Below the pieces are notes generated by a model that was given only the letters and a program-made list of their open reading frames with translations, ran no database searches and was not told the DNA's origin. Shown one piece after another: positions 28,157-32,591 of a stretch of DNA of 32,591 bases (within the stretch, counting starts at the first letter, position 1; every line of letters begins with the position of its first letter). Both the position numbers and the translations under genes were made by a program. This stretch comes from Deltaproteobacteria bacterium (GTDB lineage: Bacteria; Desulfobacterota; Binatia; Binatales; Binataceae): NCBI GenBank assembly GCA_021817345.1, contig JAKAVC010000071.1:1-32591 (forward strand), in the 5' to 3' direction.

Positions 28157-29608
28157 ATGGGAGTTCGCGCCGGAGGCAGGCCGCCGCTACTGTCAGCGGA
28201 GATCGTCCGGTTACTACATCGCGACGTTACAAAACTTCCTGCGTCACTCGGATACGAAGCCTCGATCTGGACTGGCCGTCTGCTCTCCCGTCACCTGCGG
28301 CAGCGATATGGGCTGTCGCTCAGTCCGCGCCATTGCCGTCGGCTGCTGTTGCGATTTGGTGTAGCGCAGCACAATGATGCCCGCACATCGGCGAAGCGCG
28401 CCACCCCGGTCCTCGCGAGTTCGCCGGACTATATCACTCCCCGTGCGGGCGGCGCCTTCGTTTCGGAATTGCATAGAAAGGAAGCCGCTTTGAGACGTAT
28501 CCGGCGACTGTGCAGTTCAGGGCTTCCGCTTGATCCGATGGTGTCAACTCTGTTCGAGCTTGTTCAGGACGCTATACCTAACTCCGACAATAAGGTGTTT
28601 CTGGCAGATCCTGGCAACAACCCCTCCCGGTATATAATGAACAATGCCGAACTCGCGAAGTGGACGCCGATTCAAAAACACTACTACGTCGATGCTCCGC
28701 CAAGTGTCTCGGGTCTGAAGGTTCGGTTCGCCGAGCCGTACTTGTCGAGTTTGTTCTCAAAGACGGTTTGGACTTCCGAGGAGTTTGCGTTACCGCACTT
28801 CCGCCGTTCCGAAGGGTACAATGAATTCCTGCGTCCGCTGGGTTTCGATCATATGCTGTGGGTCACCCTGACCGACGCGGGCGAGCGTGTTGGGTCGTAT
28901 CCGATATGGCGTTCCACGGACATGCCGCCCTTCAGTCAGGGAGACATCGAATTCATGAACCGCGCCGCGCCGCATATCGCGCACGCGATAAAGGTTGCCA
29001 GCCTCGCTCGTCCTTTGTGTTCCGTGCCCGGCTGCGAATTCATGCCCGAGACCGATGGACGAACTGGGGTAGTAATTTTGAACCAGGCAGGAAAGGTGTG
29101 CGCGCTTGACCGGACCGCGGAGGAGATCTTCTCCGAAATTGGCATCCTGGAGGGTGTGCGCGCGGACATGGTTGCGCCGGGACGCGCCAGCGCGTTGTTC
29201 GAATACATAACCCGGACGCTCCAGGCGATTTTCCGGGAAACGAAACTGATCCCGGACCCCGACACGCCGGCGTTGCGAATTTACTCGCACCGCACCGGTA
29301 TCGTGCTCAAGCTGCATGGGGTGATGACACGCGGAGCCGATGGGCGCGAACGCGTCACTGTTCTGCTTGAACGGGGAGAGTTGCGCAGCCACCGGCGGTC
29401 GCGCATGGCGGTCCGTCTGGGGCTGTGCGCAAGCGACATTGCAATCCTCGACGGGTTGCGCGCCGGGCTGCATGGCGCGGCGATGGCCGAGCGAATGCAG
29501 ATTGCTCCGGGCACGCTGAAGGTGTACATGAGTCGGCTCGCCGAAAAACTCACGCCAAATGGAGGCATAGAGGAGCTTCGGCGGTTCGCATCGAAAGCCT
29601 GGGCATAA
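28157..29608 (+). CDS. Regulator: IS630-type winged helix fused to LuxR-type output
   Basis: This 483-residue protein has a mixed domain order. Residues about 5-69 match the helix-turn-helix/winged-helix part of IS630-family transposases: GRPPLLSAEI, then LPASLGYEASIWTGRLLSRH, then YGLSLSPRHCRRLLLRFGV. Residues about 125-285 look like a GAF-type sensor and 302-410 like a PAS-type domain (GVVILNQAGKVCALDRTAEE). Residues 420-466 are a LuxR-type helix-turn-helix (SDIAILDGLRAGLHGAAMAE, then IAPGTLKVYMSRLAEKL). No DDE catalytic domain follows, so it is not a transposase. The 5' two thirds are AT-richer than neighbouring genes, consistent with acquisition. It is probably a transcription factor with two DNA-binding ends; its signal and targets are unknown. 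Confidence 0.8.
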   Translation: MGVRAGGRPPLLSAEIVRLLHRDVTKLPASLGYEASIWTGRLLSRHLRQRYGLSLSPRHCRRLLLRFGVAQHNDARTSAKRATPVLASSPDYITPRAGGAFVSELHRKEAALRRIRRLCSSGLPLDPMVSTLFELVQDAIPNSDNKVFLADPGNNPSRYIMNNAELAKWTPIQKHYYVDAPPSVSGLKVRFAEPYLSSLFSKTVWTSEEFALPHFRRSEGYNEFLRPLGFDHMLWVTLTDAGERVGSYPIWRSTDMPPFSQGDIEFMNRAAPHIAHAIKVASLARPLCSVPGCEFMPETDGRTGVVILNQAGKVCALDRTAEEIFSEIGILEGVRADMVAPGRASALFEYITRTLQAIFRETKLIPDPDTPALRIYSHRTGIVLKLHGVMTRGADGRERVTVLLERGELRSHRRSRMAVRLGLCASDIAILDGLRAGLHGAAMAERMQIAPGTLKVYMSRLAEKLTPNGGIEELRRFASKAWA

Positions 29609-29647
29609 GTCACCGCCCGGCGCGAGCTTCCCGCAGTGCGCGCAGGG

Positions 29648-30820
29648 CTAGTTGATCACCTTGGACTGGCGGAGTTCCTCGACTTGCGAGCGCTCGACGC
29701 CCGCCTCGCGCAGAACTTCCTCGGTATGCTCACCGAGCTTGGGCGGGATACGCCATATCTTCGCGGGGGTTTCGGTGAACCTGACTCCGGGATTCACGGT
29801 CCTGACCTCGCCCACCCCCGGATAGTCATACACGGTGAAATTCGCGTTCGCGACGATCTCATCGTCCTTGAAGAGCGTGTCGTAGTTGTGGACCGGGCCG
29901 CACGGCACGTCGGCCTGCTCGAGGATCGGAAGCCATTCGGCGCTCGGGCGCTCGGGGAAGAGTCTGGCGAGTCCGCGCATGATTCCGCGAAGGCGCTCGG
30001 TGCGGTCGGCGACGCCGGTCCACCATTCGGGATGGCCCAGGGCGGCGCACAACCGTTCGTACTGCGCGTCGCTGAACGGCGCGATCGTGATCCATCCGTC
30101 GGCGGTCCTGAACGGATCGAGCGTGGTCGAGCGGGGCGCCTGATGCTTGAACTCTTCGTCGGGCAGGAAGGTGTGGCCGTAGATCGTGTCGTTCGCCGTG
30201 AACGCCATCATCGCTTCCAGCATCGGAATCTTGATGTACTGGCCGACGCCGCGGGCGCGTGCCGCGTGCAGCGCACTCACGATACTTAGCGCGGCGGTCA
30301 TCCCGGCGACCTTGTCCGCGAGCGCCATCTTGACCGCGGTCGGCTTGCCATCCTTGCCCGCCTGCACGAAAGCCATCCCCGAATAACCCTGGATAACGGG
30401 ATCGAAGGCGGGATGGTTGGCGCGCCGGCCCTTGGGACCGAAGCCGCAGATCGAGCAGTAAACGATCTTGGGATTGGAGCGCCGGATGTCGGTGTAGCCG
30501 ATTCCGAGCCGATCGGCGACCCCGGGGCGGTTGTTCTCGACGAGCGCGTCGGCGCGGACCGCGAGCCGGCGCACCAGGTCGCGTCCATGCTCCTTCTTGA
30601 TGTCGATAACGACGCTGCGCTTGTTGCGGTTGAAGTTCAGGAAGGCGGCGGTGAATCCGTTTTTCTCGGGACGCCCCACCCGGCGCATCGAATCGCCCCC
30701 GGGCGGCTCTATCTTGATGATGTCGGCGCCAAGATCGCCTAGAAGCTGGGTACAGAATGGGCCAGATACGACTTGGGTAAGATCGAGAACGCGAAAACCA
30801 GATAGAGGTCCGTCTGCCAT
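29648..30820 (-). CDS. Family III CoA-transferase (CaiB/BaiF type)
   Basis: This 390-residue enzyme should move CoA between carboxylic acids through an aspartyl-CoA anhydride. Visible family features are GFRVLDLTQVVSGPFCTQLLGDLGADIIKIE (12-38, shortened here to its key residues VLDLT and GADIIKIEPP), NRNKRSVVIDIK and FDPVIQGYSG. The likely nucleophile D169 in MALADKVAG has the same residue number as in formyl-CoA transferase. The C-terminal region has PCGPVHN and PGVRFTETP. GAGGAA lies nine bases ahead of the ATG at 30820. Its substrate cannot be read. It ends 39 bases from the convergent regulator gene. Confidence 0.92.
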   Translation of the reverse strand: MADGPLSGFRVLDLTQVVSGPFCTQLLGDLGADIIKIEPPGGDSMRRVGRPEKNGFTAAFLNFNRNKRSVVIDIKKEHGRDLVRRLAVRADALVENNRPGVADRLGIGYTDIRRSNPKIVYCSICGFGPKGRRANHPAFDPVIQGYSGMAFVQAGKDGKPTAVKMALADKVAGMTAALSIVSALHAARARGVGQYIKIPMLEAMMAFTANDTIYGHTFLPDEEFKHQAPRSTTLDPFRTADGWITIAPFSDAQYERLCAALGHPEWWTGVADRTERLRGIMRGLARLFPERPSAEWLPILEQADVPCGPVHNYDTLFKDDEIVANANFTVYDYPGVGEVRTVNPGVRFTETPAKIWRIPPKLGEHTEEVLREAGVERSQVEELRQSKVIN

Positions 30821-30857
30821 AAAACCGATTCCTCGAACGCCCGGGTTGGGACCCTAA

Positions 30858-30886
30858 ATACTAGTCCTGACGTGAGATCGGGTCAC
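30858..30886 (-). promoter_or_regulatory. Possible promoter of the CoA-transferase gene
   Basis: On the minus strand GTGACC (30886-30881) and TAGTAT (30863-30858) are separated by 17 bases, 38 bases ahead of the start codon. Each matches the sigma70 consensus in four of six positions. Confidence 0.35.
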
Positions 30887-31107
30887 GAGCCGGCACGGCT
30901 AATTCTGAAAAGCCCGCGCCAGGCCGGCACCAGTCATGTCCGCTCTCAACCGTGACAACCACGGGGGGTGAAAGCTGCTTAACCCGCCCGCGCCATCCCG
31001 GTCAAGCGGAGAAGATCCCCGCTACTGGTTTGAGGGCCCGTATCGGGTCGGGAAGGCGCATAAGCCCGCGATAATTGCGATAAAGTTCGAGAGCGCGGCG
31101 AAGCGCG

Positions 31108-31221
31108 CCGGCGACGTAGTGCCCCCTGGTCGTGGTCGCCGGGCTAGAGCGGCTGTTGCGAGGCCGGCGATCGAGCTTGCGAACAACCAGGGGGCGCTTT
31201 CGCGCTCGCCGATATTTTTTT
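31108..31221 (+). ncRNA. Candidate structured RNA in a 450-base gap
   Basis: The gap 30821-31270 holds no supported gene. A perfect 10-bp outer helix can form between GCCCCCTGGT (31121-31130) and ACCAGGGGGC (31186-31195). Inside it TCGCCGG (31136-31142) pairs with CCGGCGA (31164-31170). The same GTCGCCGG (31135-31142) can instead pair with CCGGCGAC (31108-31115), trapping the left outer arm in a loop. A short GCGC/GCGC hairpin (31194-31205) and seven T residues (31215-31221) follow on the plus strand. Two mutually exclusive folds before a T-run suggest a regulatory or terminating RNA. No promoter was identified, and repeats of GCCGGCG are common in GC-rich DNA, so this is tentative. Confidence 0.35.
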
Positions 31222-31270
31222 CACCCTCGGCCGAAGCGGCGCCGTATCCTCCGGCGCGCCTCGGGATGTC

Positions 31271-32080
31271 TCAGCTCTTGAGGCGCGCGTGCGCGAGCGC
31301 GGGAAGCTCGCGGCGCGCCCGTTGCAGGTAGTCGAAATCAATCGACGCGACGATCACGTCCTCGTGGTCGCCCGAGCGCGCCAGCACGCGCCCCCACGGA
31401 TCGACGATCATCGAATTTCCGTAATCGCTGAACCCGTGCACGTTGGGGCCGAACTGCGCGGGCGCGATCACATAGCACTGGTTCTCGATCGCCCGCGCCC
31501 GCATCAGGGGCTCCCAATGCGCTTCTCCGGTCGGGAACGTGAAGCAGCTTGGCACGGTGATTACGTGCGCGCCGGCGAAGGCGAGCCTCCGGTAGAGCTC
31601 GGGAAAACGGATGTCGTAGCAGATGCTGAGGCCGACCGTCCCGAGATCAGTCGTCGCGCAGACAACGTCGTTGCCCGCAATCTTGCTCGCCGATTCTTTG
31701 ACTGCGACGCGACCCGGCAAATCAACGTCGAAGAGATGGATTTTCCGGTAAGTCGCAATCCGGCATCCGTCGGGCCCGAGCAGGACGGACGTGTTGTAGC
31801 ATCGGGTTTCCTCGGAGACGTGCTCGGTGATCGAGCCCGCGAGGATATGAACGCCGAGTTCGCGCGCAAGCCGCGCCATCGCCGCGAGCGACTCGCCTTC
31901 GAGGCTTTCCGCCGCCGCAGCTTCTTCCGCGCGCTTGCCGCGCCAGTTGAACGTCTCGGGCAGCGCGATTAGTGACGCGCCGCGCCTGGCCGCCTCGCGC
32001 ACCAGGCGCTGGGCGCGTTCCAGGTTCGCGGCCTTGTCCGAGCCCGCGCTCATCTGGATCGCGGCAGCGAAGTAGCTCAT
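31271..32080 (-). CDS. Nit-type carbon-nitrogen hydrolase (omega-amidase-like)
   Basis: This 269-residue nitrilase-superfamily enzyme has the full catalytic triad: E42 in LPETFN, K113 in YRKIHLFDVD and C154 in SICYDIRFPELYR. The KIHLFDVD and CYDIRFPELYR signatures are those of the Nit1/Nit2 group, which hydrolyses deaminated glutathione or omega-amides of 2-oxo acids, rather than of true nitrilases. The product would be a carboxylate and ammonia. It lies 42 bases after the rhodanese gene and is probably co-transcribed. It could in principle hydrolyse amides made by the nitrile hydratase, but subgroup signatures do not point that way. Confidence 0.92.
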   Translation of the reverse strand: MSYFAAAIQMSAGSDKAANLERAQRLVREAARRGASLIALPETFNWRGKRAEEAAAAESLEGESLAAMARLARELGVHILAGSITEHVSEETRCYNTSVLLGPDGCRIATYRKIHLFDVDLPGRVAVKESASKIAGNDVVCATTDLGTVGLSICYDIRFPELYRRLAFAGAHVITVPSCFTFPTGEAHWEPLMRARAIENQCYVIAPAQFGPNVHGFSDYGNSMIVDPWGRVLARSGDHEDVIVASIDFDYLQRARRELPALAHARLKS

Positions 32081-32122
32081 CGGTTTGTCCGCCCCTGGGA
32101 GAATAACCTGGGCAATTCCATC

Positions 32123-32446
32123 TCAGTAACGCGGAACGGCGGGATTGGCCTCGCGTGACCATGCGTCGATTCCGCCGAAGAGATTAATCACGCGTTCGAA
32201 GCCGCGGCGCGCGAGATAAACCGCGACCTGTGCGCTTCGAATCCCATAATGACAGACGACGACCGTCTCCCGCGCAGGATCGAGTTCGGAAAGGCGCGCG
32301 GGAATTTCGCCCATCGGGATATTCGTCGCGCCGGGTATCGACGCGAGCTGTACTTCCCATGCCTCGCGCACGTCGAGTACAAGCGGCTTTTCGTCGCGTT
32401 CAAGCCAAGCCTTCAGTTCCGCGGCGCCGATCTCGTCTATTTCCAT
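32123..32446 (-). CDS. Single-domain rhodanese
   Basis: This 107-residue cytoplasmic sulfurtransferase-type protein has the rhodanese features LVLDVREAWEV, IPGATNIPMGEIPARL and the active-site loop CHYGIRS with C65 as sulfur carrier. It ends with the common GGIDAWSREANPAVPRY. Single-domain rhodaneses move sulfane sulfur to cyanide, thioredoxin or biosynthetic partners. It lies upstream of the Nit-type hydrolase on the same strand. Its Shine-Dalgarno is weak. Confidence 0.93.
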   Translation of the reverse strand: MEIDEIGAAELKAWLERDEKPLVLDVREAWEVQLASIPGATNIPMGEIPARLSELDPARETVVVCHYGIRSAQVAVYLARRGFERVINLFGGIDAWSREANPAVPRY

Positions 32447-32482
32447 GATTTCAGCGAAGCACGCGCGGCGGCGCGAAAAAGT

Positions 32483-32591
32483 CTATTGGCCGACGCCGTT
32501 CGCGTACACCCTGACCTTGGCAAACTTCGGCAGGACCATCAACGGGATGGAAAAGACGAACGTGTCGCTGGCGCCGGGAGCGAGCGGCCTA
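32483..32591 (-). CDS. C-terminal end of an unidentified protein (5' part missing)
   Basis: A frame enters from the window edge and stops at 32483. The visible 35 residues end in DTFVFSIPLMVLPKFAKV, then RVYANGVGQ. The alternating hydrophobic pattern looks like the last beta strands of a domain. It is on the same strand as the rhodanese gene, 36 bases upstream of its start, so it may head that operon. No family can be assigned from this piece. Confidence 0.4.
   Translation of the reverse strand, partial: RPLAPGASDTFVFSIPLMVLPKFAKVRVYANGVGQ

Noticed and set aside
28157-28366. A remnant IS630 insertion sequence
   Set aside because: The transposase-like domain is in frame with a long regulator, and no DDE catalytic part, terminal inverted repeat or target duplication was seen nearby.
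31271-32080. A true nitrilase working with the nitrile hydratase
   Set aside because: KIHLFDVD and CYDIRFPELYR place it with Nit-type amidases, and it is 20 kb from the hydratase operon.

Overview
This is a GC-rich bacterial chromosome window (AT-richer only around 27.5-28.9 kb) with dense, mostly housekeeping and catabolic genes on both strands. The order ispE, tRNA-Gln, prs, ctc-type rplY is typical of deltaproteobacterial lineages. A Gld-like ABC/auxiliary cassette, a cobalt-type nitrile hydratase operon, a family III CoA-transferase and the GlgE pathway fit a soil or marine relative of Desulfobacterota, Myxococcota or Binatota. That placement is inference; no marker gene was searched. No plasmid, phage, complete insertion sequence or CRISPR array is visible.

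Layout. (1) 1-4.95 kb, minus strand: glgE and a trehalose synthase-maltokinase fusion overlap by 4 bases. Together they turn trehalose into maltose, then maltose-1-phosphate, then alpha-1,4-glucan. The fusion runs off the window at base 1. (2) 5.2-6.6 kb: a NIPSNAP-like protein, peptide deformylase and a small membrane-anchored coiled-coil protein. (3) 6.7-10.6 kb, plus strand: a four-gene operon (ABC ATPase, ABC-2 permease, GldG-like auxiliary protein, DUF4340 protein) behind a good sigma70-type promoter, with coupled GTG and TTG starts. (4) 10.7-12.3 kb, minus strand: cobalt-type nitrile hydratase beta, alpha and accessory subunit. (5) 12.5-15.4 kb: a small membrane protein, an SDR dehydrogenase, and a His-rich methyltransferase coupled to a DUF169 protein. 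(6) 15.4-17.3 kb, minus strand: an elongator-type tRNA(CAT), a PPP-family phosphatase and MeaB. (7) 17.4-26.7 kb, plus strand: membrane protein, ispE, tRNA-Gln, prs, rplY, dnaE, hflX and a CDP-alcohol phosphatidyltransferase. (8) 26.7-29.6 kb: an AT-richer patch with a membrane protein, a small unknown protein and an unusual regulator that joins an IS630-transposase-like winged helix to a LuxR-type output. (9) 29.6-32.6 kb, minus strand: CoA-transferase, a 450-base gap with a structured element, a Nit-type amidase, a rhodanese and the end of an unknown gene.

The points most worth a second look are the IS630-like/LuxR fusion regulator, two candidate structured RNAs (18813-18911 and 31108-31221), and the methyltransferase with ten histidines near its N terminus coupled to DUF169. 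Exact starts are inferred from Shine-Dalgarno spacing and family N termini. Functions come from motifs read by eye, without database searches.
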